The position numbers were made by a program, and so were the translations under genes. Shown in pieces: positions 9,696 through 19,334 of a stretch of DNA of 64,000 nucleotides. The notes beneath the pieces were generated by a model. The model worked only from the letters and a program-made list of their open reading frames with translations. It was not told the DNA's origin and did not search any database. The DNA is taken from the NCBI GenBank assembly GCA_030697205.1, contig JAUYQP010000034.1, positions 1 to 64,000 of the forward strand, in the 5' to 3' direction. Every line of letters starts with the position of its first letter. The stretch's first letter is position 1. The stretch is from Mycobacteriales bacterium. GTDB lineage: Bacteria; Actinomycetota; Actinomycetes; Mycobacteriales; SCTD01.

Positions 9696-10761
9696 CGACG
9701 GTCTCCTTGCTGCCACCTGCGCGGCTCGCGCCGCGGTGGACGAGGTCGAGGAGGCGCTCCTCGACGTAGCCCGCGGTCTCGGGGCGCAGCAGCCGGCCGG
9801 CCGCGCGCGTCTCGACGTAGTCGTCGAAGGCGTCGATCGTGCGACGCGGCGCCCACCCGAGCTCGGCGGTCAGCCGGCTGACGTCGGCGACGCGGCCGTG
9901 CTCGAGGTAGCGCATCTGCTCGGGGCTGAAGTCGACGAGGCCGGCCCGGCGGAAGGTCTGCGCGACCACCGACACCAGCGGAGACGGGACCGGCAGCGAC
10001 GGCCGGCCGGTGCGGCGGATCGCCTGCGACAGCAGGAGGACGCCGGGGCCGCCGACGTTGAAGATGCCGCGGTGGTCCTCGAGCGTCATCCGGCGCAGGA
10101 CCTCGATGCCGTCGTCCTCGTGGCACAGCTGGATGCGCGGGTCGAAGCCGAGCACGGTCGGGACGACCGGCAGCGCGAAGTAGCGGGTGAGCGGGGTGTC
10201 GATCGCCGGCCCGATGAAGTTGGTGAAGCGCAGCAGCGACAGCGCGACGTCGGGGCGGCGGCGACCGAAGCCGCGGACGTAGCCCTCGACCTCGACGGCG
10301 TCCTTGGCGTAGCCGGCCTTGGGCAGCGCCCGCGGCTCGACGTCCTCGGTGAACAGCGCCGGGTCGCGCGGCGAGGAGCCGTAGATGGCGGTGGTCGACT
10401 TCACGACGAGCTTGCGGACTGACGGCGCCTTCTGGCACGCGGCCAGCAGCTGCATCGTCCCGATGACGTTGATCTCCTTCATCGCCGTGCGGCCGCCGGC
10501 TCCGAGCGGCGTGGCGATGACGTTCATGTGGACGACCGTGTCGACCTGGCCCTGCGCGATGACCTTCGCGATGAGCGGGTTGCGGATGTCGGCGCGGACG
10601 AACTCGGTGCGGCCGAGCGCCGCGGTCGCCTCGGGGCGCGGCGCGACGGTGTCCACGCCGATGACCCGCTCGATGGAGGGGTCGGCGGCGAGCGTGCCGG
10701 CCAGCCGGGCCCCCAGGTAGCGGCTGACGCCGGTCACGAGGACCACGCGCGGACCGTCCAT
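9688..10761 (-). CDS. NAD-dependent epimerase/dehydratase family protein (GalE2-like)
   Basis: This 357-residue extended-SDR protein begins with a Rossmann motif (VTGVSRYLG) and contains STTAIYGSSPRDPALFTED and GYAKDAVEVEGYVRGF. The usual YxxxK pair is not seen at that site; a Lys stands two residues after the Tyr instead, so catalysis may differ from classical epimerases. The substrate is unknown. The ATG at 10761 follows AGGAGGTG, and the frame upstream has no support. The stop overlaps the start of the acyltransferase. It resembles Rv0501 (galE2) in both sequence pattern and position. Confidence 0.8.
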
Positions 10762-10788
10762 GAGCCACCTCCTGACTGGAGGTGCCGA

Positions 10789-10813
10789 GCCTAGTGCGCC
10801 GTTCGGCCCAGCG
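10789..10813 (-). repeat. 25-bp element, copy 1, upstream of the epimerase
   Basis: This stretch matches 11376-11400 at 24 of 25 positions and has the same orientation relative to the downstream minus-strand gene. On the minus strand it begins CGCTGGGCCGAACGGCG and ends ACTAGGC. It lies 28 bases before the epimerase start, so it may be a promoter or operator. Confidence 0.5.
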
Positions 10814-10878
10814 GGACGTGAGCCCGGGCACACCGAGGACCGGCCCCGCGGACGGGACCGGTCAGGCGGTGCGGCGCG

Positions 10879-10977
10879 CTACTTCTTGTTGCGACGCTGG
10901 ACGCGGGTCTTCTTCAGCAGCTTGCGGTGCTTCTTCTTGGCCATCCGCTTGCGGCGCTTCTTGATGACGGAACCCAC
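10879..10977 (-). CDS. 30S ribosomal protein bS22-like (AURKAIP1/COX24 domain)
   Basis: This very short gene encodes 32 residues, about half of them Lys or Arg, with the pattern KKRRKRMAKKKHRKLLKKTR. That is the signature of the small actinobacterial ribosomal protein bS22 (Rv0500B in M. tuberculosis), which sits near the decoding-site RNA of the small subunit. The GTG start at 10977 gives MGSVIKK, the usual N-terminus of the family. It lies between the excisionase-like HTH gene and the epimerase, the same order as in mycobacteria. Few other features can be read from so short a protein. Confidence 0.9.
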   Translation of the reverse strand: MGSVIKKRRKRMAKKKHRKLLKKTRVQRRNKK

Positions 10978-11066
10978 GTCGGAACCTTGCCTGTCTTCTG
11001 GTCGGTCGGGAAGTCGGTGCGAAGGACCCAGCCTAGCGGCTGGTGGAGCCTGCCTGGACGGGTGCG

Positions 11067-11276
11067 TCAGCCTGCTTCGGTGAACGCGCCCTGCAGGTAG
11101 TCGTGCACGGCCCGCTCGGGGACCCGGAAGGAGCGGCCCACGCGCACGGCGGACAGCTCGCCCGCGTGCACCAGCCGGTAGACGGTCATCTTGGACACGC
11201 GCATCACGGCGGCCACCTCGGCCACGGTGAGGAAGCGCACCTCGCTCAGGTTGCTCACGCCGTTGGGACTGCTCAC
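11067..11276 (-). CDS. excisionase/BldC-type helix-turn-helix protein
   Basis: This 69-residue MerR/Xis-like winged-helix DNA-binding protein has the core FLTVAEVAAVMRVSKMTVYR followed by LVHAGELSAVRVGRSFRV. It is the counterpart of mycobacterial Rv0500A and is related to BldC, which represses development in Streptomyces; whether it shares that job is unknown. Several in-frame GTG starts exist (11336, 11276, 11258). The 11276 start gives a length close to the family. A copy of the 25-bp element lies about 100 bases upstream. Confidence 0.8.
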   Translation of the reverse strand: MSSPNGVSNLSEVRFLTVAEVAAVMRVSKMTVYRLVHAGELSAVRVGRSFRVPERAVHDYLQGAFTEAG

Positions 11277-11375
11277 GGGACACCGCTCTCGGCACGCGTC
11301 GCGGCCGCCGGCTTCCCCACCGGCTGCTTCCGACACGCACGTGCCTCCCGAGACTATCGGGACTGGTGTGGTATC

Positions 11376-11400
11376 GCCTAGTCCGCCGTTCGGCCCAGCG
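11376..11400 (-). repeat. 25-bp element, copy 2, upstream of the HTH gene
   Basis: This copy matches 10789-10813 at 24 of 25 bases. On the minus strand it precedes the excisionase-like HTH gene and follows the phosphatase stop (11418). Confidence 0.5.
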
Positions 11401-11417
11401 CCGGCCCCACCCGCCGG

Positions 11418-12194
11418 TCAGGACAGGACGTGCTCCCACAGGGGGCGGTAGAGCCGCGGGGCGACGTTGTCGTCGAGCGGCACGGTGACCAGCGGCAGCC
11501 CCTCGGCCTCGCCGACGAACAGCGCCGGGTCGTTGCAGTCGGCCAGGGCGAGCGTCTCGATCCCCTGACTGGCCGCCGCGCCTGCCCACCCGTGGTCGGC
11601 GACCACGAGGTCGGGTACGACGGACAGGCCCGCGAGCACCGCCTCCATCGGCTCGGGCGCGTGGGTGTGGAGCAGCTCCCCGCCGCTGGCGAGCACCTGC
11701 ACGCCGTGCAGGGACCGGACGTGGCGCTGCCGGCCGCGGGCCCACGCGCTGGGCTCCGGCCAGGGCCACCGCCACTCGAGGTGCGGGTCGAGGACCTCGC
11801 ACCCGGCCGCGGCGAGGTGGACCGCGACGGCGAGGTGCAGGCTGAGCACCCCGGTCGGGTGGCCCGTGGCGACGAGCACCCGCTCGCGGCGGGCGGCCGC
11901 GAGGCGCAACCGGTCGCGCCAGCGGTCGAGCGCCGCGAGGGTGAGGTCGGGGTCGATCGTGTCGGGCCCCTCGACGTGGTCGCGGTCGGCCCTGATGCCG
12001 ACCCGCTCGACCATCACGTCGACGACCTCGTCGGTGCTCCAGCGGCGCGACAGCCGCACACCGAAGCCGTAGCCGTCACGGCCCTCGGCGAGCCGGGCGG
12101 CGTTGCGCAGGTTGTCCTCGCGGCTGGTCGCGACCTCGCCGGCGATCCGGTGCCTGACGAGATGATCACGCAGGTCGCGGTCGGGCAGGCTCAC
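11418..12194 (-). CDS. actinobacterial phosphatase-family protein next to acuC
   Basis: This 258-residue protein resembles proteins annotated as phosphatase beside acuC in Streptomyces. Shared features are the N-terminal IAGEVATSREDNLRN, a central VLVATGHPTGVLSLH and the C-terminal VVADHGWAGAA and ADCNDPALFVGEAEG. The reaction is unproven; conserved Asp and His residues suggest a hydrolase. The GTG start at 12194 overlaps the acuC stop (GTGA), so the two are translationally coupled. It is the last gene of a five-gene operon (15.3-16.3 kb down to 11.4 kb) with an ABC exporter, and a joint job with AcuC is likely but unknown. Confidence 0.65.
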   Translation of the reverse strand: MSLPDRDLRDHLVRHRIAGEVATSREDNLRNAARLAEGRDGYGFGVRLSRRWSTDEVVDVMVERVGIRADRDHVEGPDTIDPDLTLAALDRWRDRLRLAAARRERVLVATGHPTGVLSLHLAVAVHLAAAGCEVLDPHLEWRWPWPEPSAWARGRQRHVRSLHGVQVLASGGELLHTHAPEPMEAVLAGLSVVPDLVVADHGWAGAAASQGIETLALADCNDPALFVGEAEGLPLVTVPLDDNVAPRLYRPLWEHVLS

Positions 12195-13351
12195 CCGATC
12201 CCCATCGCCGGGAAGGCGTGGCGGACCGTCTCGCGGATCGCGCGGTCCACCGCGCTGTCGCCGTCGGACCACACCGGCCAGCTCACGTCGCGACCGTCGG
12301 TGAGGCTGGTCGGGGCGAGCTCACCGCCGCGGGTCTGCGCCAGGTCGCGCCAGTCGAGCGGTGTGGCCCCGTCGACCGGCGCACCGGTGACCTCGGCGAG
12401 CAGGTGGGTCCAGGCGCGCGGGACGACCTGCACCGGCTCGTAGCCGCCACCGCCGAGCGCTACCCACCGCCCGCCGCACAGCTCGTGGGCCAGGCGGTGC
12501 AGCGCGCCGTAGGCGGCCCGCTGCCCGTCGACCGACATCTCGAGGTGCGCGAGCGGGTCGAGCGAGTGGGTGTCGCAGCCGTGCTGGGTCACGAGCACCT
12601 GCGGGTCGAAGGCGCGCAGGACCGGCGGGACGACGGCGCTGAAGGCCGACAGCCAGCCCGGGTCGTCGGTGCCGGCGGGCAGCGCGACGTTGACGTTGGA
12701 CCCCACGGCCGCCGGCCCGCCGACCTGGTCGGCCCAGCCGCTGCCGGGGAACAGCGTCCGGCCGCTCTCGTGCAGCGACACAGTGAGGACGCGCGGGTCG
12801 TCGTAGAAGGCCGCCTCGACGCCGTCGCCGTGGTGCACGTCGACGTCGACGTAGGCCACCCGCTGGGCGCCCGCCGACAGCAGCCAGGCGATCGCGACGG
12901 CGGGGTCGTCGTAGACGCAGAAGCCGCTGGCCCGGTCGCGCATCGCGTGGTGCAGGCCGCCGGAGATGTTGACCGCGTGCTGGTGGGTGCCCTCCCAGAC
13001 CGCGCGGGCCGCGTCGACCGTCGCGCCGGTGACGAGCGCGGCGGCCTCGTGCATCCGGGCGAAGACGGGGTTGTCGCCGGTGCCGAGGCCGTAGCGCGCC
13101 GACAGCCGCCCCATGATGTCGTCGGGCGCCCGCTTGACGGCTCCGACGTACGCCTTGTCGTGGACCAGCTCGAGCAGCTCGTCGCTCGCGGAGCGCGGCG
13201 CACGGACCTCGACGCCCGGGCGGCCGAGGACGCCGAGCTGGCGGGACAGCGCCATCGTGAGCTCGAGGCGGAGCGGCCGGAGCGGGTGCGTCGGGCCGAA
13301 GTCGTAGTCGCCGAAGACGTCGTCCCAGACGACCAGCGTCGAGGTGCTCAC
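12191..13351 (-). CDS. acuC: AcuC-type deacetylase (class II histone deacetylase fold)
   Basis: This 386-residue zinc-dependent deacetylase has the HDAC signatures GGLHHAMRDR (His pair), VYDDPAVAI, YVDVDVHHGDGVE (zinc ligands Asp and His), LHESGRTLFPG and ALGGGGYE. In Bacillus, AcuC deacetylates acetyl-CoA synthetase. Here no such synthetase is adjacent, so the target may be another lysine-acetylated protein or a small molecule. The GTG start at 13351 overlaps the permease stop (GTGA), and its own stop overlaps the phosphatase-family gene. The longer frame upstream only shadows the permease. Confidence 0.9.
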   Translation of the reverse strand: MSTSTLVVWDDVFGDYDFGPTHPLRPLRLELTMALSRQLGVLGRPGVEVRAPRSASDELLELVHDKAYVGAVKRAPDDIMGRLSARYGLGTGDNPVFARMHEAAALVTGATVDAARAVWEGTHQHAVNISGGLHHAMRDRASGFCVYDDPAVAIAWLLSAGAQRVAYVDVDVHHGDGVEAAFYDDPRVLTVSLHESGRTLFPGSGWADQVGGPAAVGSNVNVALPAGTDDPGWLSAFSAVVPPVLRAFDPQVLVTQHGCDTHSLDPLAHLEMSVDGQRAAYGALHRLAHELCGGRWVALGGGGYEPVQVVPRAWTHLLAEVTGAPVDGATPLDWRDLAQTRGGELAPTSLTDGRDVSWPVWSDGDSAVDRAIRETVRHAFPAMGIG

Positions 13352-14531
13352 TCTGACCTCAAGGCGTCCACGGGGTCGAGCCTTCCCGCTCGGCGGGCCG
13401 GCACAACCCCGAAGACGACGCCGACCACCGCGGAGACCCCGAAGGCGAGCAGCGGTGACCACCAGGAGATGACCGCGGGCAGCTGGTCGATGACCGCCGA
13501 CAGGCCGAGCGCCGCGGAGATCCCGAGGGCGATGCCGGTGAGACCGCCGACCGTGGTGAGCACAACCGCCTCGACGAGGAACTGCAGGGTGATGTCGCGC
13601 TGGCGGGCCCCGACGGCCTTGCGCAGGCCGATCTCGCGGGTCCGCTCGCGCACGCTCACCAGCATGATGTTGCTGACGCCGACGCCTCCCACCAGCAGGC
13701 TGATCGCGGCGATGGCGGCGAGCACCGTCGTGAGCAGCCCGAGGATGCGGCCGACCGCGCCGAGCACCTGGTCCTGGGTGACCGCGCTGAACTCCTCGTC
13801 GGGGTAGCGCTGCTCCAGCACCGCGAGCGCGGTCGCGCGGGTCTGCTCGATCGTCGCGGCCGACGGGGCCTTGAGCGCGAGGGCGTCGACGCGGGTGTCG
13901 TCGAAGAGCCGCTGGGCCGCGGTCACCGGCACGTGCACCTCGTTGTCGCGGTCGGCGCCGAGGCTCGACCCGACCTCGGCGAAGACGCCGACGACGCGGA
14001 AGCGCACCCCGCCGATGGCGATCTGGCGGCCCAGCGGGTCGGCGCCCTGGAAGAGCCCCGCCGCCAGCGTCGACCCGAGCACCGCCACCCGCCGGCGGGT
14101 GTCGAGGTCGGACTGCCGCAGGTAGGTCCCGCGCGCCATCGGCCGCACGAACACCCGCGGCACCGCGGGGTTGGTGCCGTTGACGGTCGCGAAGACCTCG
14201 CGCCCGGCGTAGCGCACGGTCTCGCCGCTCGACAGGCTGGTCGCGACCTGCCCCGGCTGGCCGATCGCCCGCCCCACCCGGTCGGCGTCGGCCAGCTGCA
14301 GCCGGCTCTTGGTCGGTGCGCTGCCGAGCTCGAGCTTGCCCGGCACGATGATGATGAGGTTGCTGCCGAGGCCCTCGACCTGCCGCTCGACCTCCTGCTT
14401 CGCGCCGGTGCCGATCGCCACGAGGACGACGACGGCGGCGACACCGATGACGACGCCGAGCACGGTGAGCAGGCTGCGCAGCCGGTTGGCCCGCAGCGCC
14501 GTCAGCGCGACCCGCCACGCCTCCGCGCCGC

Positions 14532-14535
<4 letters not shown>
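13348..14535 (-). CDS. MacB/FtsX-type ABC transporter permease
   Basis: This 395-residue permease has an N-terminal membrane segment (about 20-42), a large extracytoplasmic MacB_PCD-like domain and three C-terminal membrane segments containing VGGVGVSNIMLVSVRERTRE, the FtsX/MacB hallmark. With the ATPase and the membrane-fusion-like protein upstream it forms a MacAB-type exporter. In Gram-positive bacteria such systems export peptides or antibiotics or act as mechanotransmission devices. The substrate is unknown. Start and stop both overlap the neighbours by 4 bases. Confidence 0.88.
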
Positions 14536-15304
<769 letters not shown>

Positions 15305-15308
<4 letters not shown>

Positions 15309-16348
15309 GTGTCGACCCGCTGGCCGTCGCGCAGGCCGTCGGCGTCACGGACCACGACGACGTCGCCCTCCGCCAGGCCCGACGTCACCTCGACCCGGTC
15401 GACGCCCTGGGCGCCGACCGCGACGACCCGGCGGCGCACGACCCCGTCGACGACGGCGTAGACCACGTCGTCGGCCCCGTCGCGGACCACTGCGGCCGAG
15501 GGCACCGACAGCGCAGAGCTCGCCTCGCGGACCTTCAACCGCACGACGGCCGACATGCCCGGTCGGGGGGCGGGCGTGCCGGTCAGCGCCAGCCGCACGC
15601 GGTACCCGACGCCACCACCCGCCGACGACAGCGGTGCGAGGTCGACGCCGGTGACGGTCGCGGTGTAGTCGGCGGTCGGCACCGCATCGAGCTGCACCTG
15701 TGCGGTCGTGCCGGCCTTGACGAGCAGCACGTCGGTCTCGTCGACCTCCGCAGCGAGCCCGAGCGCGGACACGTCGGTGACGGTGAGCAGCCCGGCTCCG
15801 GCACCGACGGGCGCGCCGACCGACAGCTCGTTCGTCGTCACGTCGGACCCGGACGACGCGCCACCGAGCAGCGACCCGGCCAGTCCCTGCAGCGCCCCGG
15901 GCAGGGCGTCCAGCGTCGGCGAGTCCGAGGCCACCGAGCCCCCGAACGTCACGACACCGTCGATCGGGGCGCGCACCGTCAGCGCGTCGACGGTCGCCCG
16001 CGCGCTCTGCAGGGTCGAGGCCGCGAGCGCCCGCGACACGGCGTCACCGCCGACGGCCTGCGCGGCGAGGGCGGTGCGCAGCGCGCCGGTCGCCGACTCC
16101 GAGGTGAGCCGCAGCAGGACAGCGCCTCGGCGTACGTCTGCTCCGTCCTCCACGAGGACCTGGGCGACGACCGCGTCGGCGGGCGAGGTCACGGACGCGA
16201 CCGCCCGCGCCGTGACGGTCGCGGGGGCCTCGACGACCTCAGTGATCGTCTCGCGCGTCACCGCGCCGGTCGTGACCGCGCGGTCGTCGGAGGTGCAGCC
16301 GGCCAGGGGGACCAGCAGCAGGGCGGCCAGGGTCAGGGGTCTGATCAC
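15305..16348 (-). CDS. MacA/HlyD-type adaptor lipoprotein
   Basis: This 347-residue protein has a lipobox (LVPLAGC, Cys 18), so it is probably anchored to the outer face of the membrane. Next come a lipoyl/barrel-sandwich half (VTARAVASVTSPADAVVAQV), a short helical hairpin, a second barrel half (VRAPIDGVVTFGG) and a beta-barrel. A small insertion (SLLGGASSGSDVTTN) interrupts the central part. It should work with the ATPase and permease as a tripartite exporter of the Gram-positive type. It is the first gene of the operon; proC ends 22 bases before its start. Confidence 0.85.
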
Positions 16349-16369
16349 TCCCCCACCCTAGGAGCCGGG

Positions 16370-17167
16370 TCAGCCCCCCGCGAGCTCGCGGGAGCGGTCG
16401 CGCGCGGCCTCGATGGCGGCGAGCATCGCGGCCCGCACGCCGTGGTCCTCCATGGTGCGGATCGCAGCAATGGTGGTGCCGCCCGGCGACGTCACGGCCT
16501 CGCGCAGCAGCACCGGGTGCTCGCCGGACTCGCGCAGCATCTTGGCGCTGCCGACGGCGGTCTGCACGATGAGCTCGGCCGCGACGGCGCGCGGCAGGCC
16601 GAGCAAAATGCCGGCGTCGATCATCGCCTCGACGAGGAAGAAGAAGTACGCCGGACCGCTGCCCGACAGCGCCGTCACGGCGTCCATCTGCGCCTCGGGG
16701 ACGCGGACGACCTTGCCGAGGTGCGACAGCAGGTCCTCGACGAGCTGCACCTGCGCCGGGGTCGCGTGGGCGCCACCGGACAGTGCCGACATGGCCTCGT
16801 CGACGAAGACCGGCGTGTTGGTCATGACGCGCACGACCGCCGTCCCCGAAGGCAGCGCGCCCTCGAGCAGGCCCATCGTGATGCCGGCGGCCATCGAGAC
16901 GACCAGCGTCTCGGGGCGCACGACCGGGGCGATGTCGACGAGCAGCGCCTTCATGTCCTGCGGCTTCACGGCGAGCAGCAGCACGTCGGCCGCGGCCGCG
17001 GCGTCGACCGGGTCTGCGGTCGCAACGCCGTAGCGGGCAGCGATCTCCACGGCCCGCTCGGGGTGCTTCTCCGCGGCGATGAGGTCGCCCGGTGCCTGAC
17101 CGGAGCGGATCAGCCCGGACAGCAGCGCCTCGCCGAGCTTGCCCACCCCGAGGATCGCGATGCTCAT
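16370..17167 (-). CDS. proC: pyrroline-5-carboxylate reductase
   Basis: This 265-residue enzyme reduces pyrroline-5-carboxylate to proline with NAD(P)H. It shows the N-terminal Rossmann motif (ILGVGKLGEALLSGL), LAVKPQDM, and the C-terminal family signature (VTSPGGTTIAAIRTMEDHGVR as pattern, about residues 215-235). The ATG at 17167 overlaps the stop of the proline dehydrogenase gene by 4 bases (ATGA), so synthesis and breakdown of proline are encoded on one transcript. It is the counterpart of Rv0500, within the same conserved block. Confidence 0.95.
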   Translation of the reverse strand: MSIAILGVGKLGEALLSGLIRSGQAPGDLIAAEKHPERAVEIAARYGVATADPVDAAAAADVLLLAVKPQDMKALLVDIAPVVRPETLVVSMAAGITMGLLEGALPSGTAVVRVMTNTPVFVDEAMSALSGGAHATPAQVQLVEDLLSHLGKVVRVPEAQMDAVTALSGSGPAYFFFLVEAMIDAGILLGLPRAVAAELIVQTAVGSAKMLRESGEHPVLLREAVTSPGGTTIAAIRTMEDHGVRAAMLAAIEAARDRSRELAGG

Positions 17168-18084
17168 CGGGTGCCCGCCAGGGCGCGCAGGAAGAAGGCG
17201 ACGTTGGCCGGGCGCTCGGCGAGCCGTCGCATGAAGTAGCCGTACCACTCGTCGCCGTAGGGCACGTAGACCCGCATCGTCTCCCCCTGCGCCGCCAACC
17301 GCTGCTGCTCCTGCGGGCGGATCCCGTAGAGCATCTGGTACTCGTAGGTCCCCTGCGCGCGACCCTCTGCGAGCGAGCCAGCGATGGCGATGAGCCGCGG
17401 GTCGTGCGACGCCACCATCGGGTAGCCGTCACCGGCCATCAGCACCTTCAGGCACCGGACGTAGCTCTTGTCGACGTCGGCCTTGTCCTGCCACGCCACC
17501 GACTCGGGCTCCTTGTAGGCGCCCTTGCACAGCCGCACCCGCGAGCCCGCGTGGGCGAGGTCGCGGCAGTCCGCCTCGGTGCGGTGCAGGTAGGACTGCA
17601 GCACCGCGCCCGTCGACGGGAAGTCGCGGCGCAGCTCGCGCAGCACCCCGAGCGTCGAGTCGGTCGTCGTGTGGTCCTCCATGTCGAGGGTCACCGTCGT
17701 GCCCGCGGCCTTCGCGGCCTCGCAGATCGCCTGCGCGTTGGCCAGGGCCAGCGGCTCGTCGAGCGCCTGCCCCACGGCCGACAGCTTGACGCTGACCTCG
17801 GCCCGGCCGCCCTCGGTGAGCCCCGACTCCTTGAGCTGGCCGAGGAGGACGAGGTACGCCGACACCGTCGCGGCGGCCTGCTCCTTGTCGAGGGTGTCCT
17901 CGCCGAGGAAGTCGAGGGTGACGGTGCGGCCGTCGCCGAGCAGGTCGCGGGTCGCGGCGACGGCCTCGTCGACCGAGGCGCCCGGGACGAAGCGGTGCAC
18001 CACATCGCGGGAGAGCGGCGCGCGCTCGACGACGCGGCGCAGACCGGCGCTGCGGGAGGCGGCGAGGATGACCTGACGGAGCAT
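17164..18084 (-). CDS. proline dehydrogenase
   Basis: This 306-residue monofunctional, FAD-dependent proline dehydrogenase should oxidise proline to pyrroline-5-carboxylate. TIM-barrel motifs include SVKLSAVGQALDE, TLDMEDHTTTD, RLCKGAYKEPESVA and the C-terminal YVPYGDEWYGYFMRRLAERP, which binds proline. The ATG at 18084 is chosen; its first codon shares bases with a divergent ATG on the other strand. It is coupled to proC. A pyrroline-5-carboxylate dehydrogenase is not in the window. Confidence 0.92.
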   Translation of the reverse strand: MLRQVILAASRSAGLRRVVERAPLSRDVVHRFVPGASVDEAVAATRDLLGDGRTVTLDFLGEDTLDKEQAAATVSAYLVLLGQLKESGLTEGGRAEVSVKLSAVGQALDEPLALANAQAICEAAKAAGTTVTLDMEDHTTTDSTLGVLRELRRDFPSTGAVLQSYLHRTEADCRDLAHAGSRVRLCKGAYKEPESVAWQDKADVDKSYVRCLKVLMAGDGYPMVASHDPRLIAIAGSLAEGRAQGTYEYQMLYGIRPQEQQRLAAQGETMRVYVPYGDEWYGYFMRRLAERPANVAFFLRALAGTR

Positions 18085-18103
18085 GTCCGGAAGGCTAGTG
18101 CGC

Positions 18104-19180
18104 GTGCCCCTTCCTGACCTGACCTGCGACGTGGTCGTCGTCGGCTTCGGGCCGGTCGGGGCGGCGCTCGCGCTGCGGTGCGCGCAGCTCGGCCTCACGG
18201 TCACCGTCGTCGAGCGGGTGCCCGAGGTCTACTCCCTCCCCCGCGCCGTCGCCGCCGACGGTGAGGTCTTCACCCTGCTGCAACGGCTCGACCCGTCACT
18301 GGTGGCCGGCTTCGTCTCGGACCGGACGGTGCGGTTCGCCACCGCCGACGGGGGCGTGATCGGGGAGGTGCAGTTCCCGTCGTACGACGGAGCTCCTGGT
18401 TTGTCGTTCCTGTCGCAGCCGGCACTCGAGACCCGGCTGCGGGCACTGTGCGCGGCGGCCGGCGTGACCGTGCGCCACGGGACGGTCGTCGCGCTGCAGG
18501 GCGCGACCGCGGTGCTGGCCGACCGGACGGCGGTGCGCGGGCGGTGGCTCGTCGGGTGCGACGGGGCGTCGTCGACGGTGCGGTCGCTGCTGGGCGTGGC
18601 GTGGCGGGGGCGCGACCTGCCCGGTGAGTGGTTGGTGGCGGACGTGGCGTGGCGGGGGCGGGATCTGTTCACCTACACCTGCGACCCGCTGCTGCCACAG
18701 GTGGACATGCCCACCCCCGAGGGACACCGGTGGGAGTGGCTCGGCGCGTCGGTGGACGAGCTGCCGGGGCTGCTGGCCCGCGACGGGGCCGCCGGTGCGC
18801 AGGTGCTGCGGGCGGTGGGTTACCGGTTCTCGGCACGGCGGGCGGCGGCCTGGCAGGTCGGGCCAGTGCTGCTCGCGGGCGACGCGGCCCACACGATGCC
18901 GCCCTTCGCGGGGCAGGGGCTCGGGGCGGGGCTGCGCGACGCGTGGGCGCTCGCGGGGCTGCTCGCGGGCGGGGACGTGTCGGGCTACCAGGCGTTGCGC
19001 GAGCCGCACGTGCGCGAGATGACGCGGCTGTCCCTGCTGCTCGGGGGGTTGCTGTCGGCCCGGCGGGGGGCGACCGTGCGCGACCGGGTCCTGGCGGGGG
19101 CGTTCGCGGCACCGGTGCTCGGCCCGTGGCTCGCCCGCGGCGGCCCGCGCCCTACCGACAGCGGCGTCCTCGACCTGTGA
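18104..19180 (+). CDS. FAD-dependent aromatic monooxygenase-like protein
   Basis: This 358-residue flavoprotein of the PHBH/TfdB type has the N-terminal FAD motif VVVGFGPVGAALALRCAQ, the middle LVGCDGASSTVR (DG motif) and the late GDAAHTMPPFAGQGLGAGLR (FAD ribityl binding). It likely hydroxylates an aromatic compound with NAD(P)H, substrate unknown. It is shorter than the usual 500 residues and lacks the C-terminal thioredoxin-like domain. Three starts are possible (18083, 18098, 18104). GTG 18104 has the best spacing to GGAAGG and avoids an overlap with the divergent proline dehydrogenase start. Confidence 0.8.
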   Translation: MPLPDLTCDVVVVGFGPVGAALALRCAQLGLTVTVVERVPEVYSLPRAVAADGEVFTLLQRLDPSLVAGFVSDRTVRFATADGGVIGEVQFPSYDGAPGLSFLSQPALETRLRALCAAAGVTVRHGTVVALQGATAVLADRTAVRGRWLVGCDGASSTVRSLLGVAWRGRDLPGEWLVADVAWRGRDLFTYTCDPLLPQVDMPTPEGHRWEWLGASVDELPGLLARDGAAGAQVLRAVGYRFSARRAAAWQVGPVLLAGDAAHTMPPFAGQGLGAGLRDAWALAGLLAGGDVSGYQALREPHVREMTRLSLLLGGLLSARRGATVRDRVLAGAFAAPVLGPWLARGGPRPTDSGVLDL

Positions 19181-19215
19181 CCGCCTGCCCGGCCCTGGAC
19201 CCCCTCCCCCCTTCA

Positions 19216-19285
19216 CCCCCGCTTGTACGCGGGTGTCGGCGCTACCGGGGCCTCGTAGCGCCGACAGCGGCGTACAAGCGGGGGG
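19216..19285. repeat. REP-like palindrome, copy 1
   Basis: An imperfect inverted repeat of about 70 bases fills the gap between two convergent genes. The left arm reads CGCTTGTACGC, three variable bases, TGTCGGCGCTAC. The right arm is its complement with a different three-base centre. The right arm starts with GTAG followed by the small stem CGCCG-ACAG-CGGCG, which recalls REP elements. Four more copies lie at 58.3, 60.8 (two) and 62.1 kb. It could also act as a two-way terminator. Confidence 0.75.
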
Positions 19286-19334
19286 TTGGAGGGGGTTGGA
19301 GGGGGGTCCGCGGGGGCGGGCGGGGGCGGGCGGG

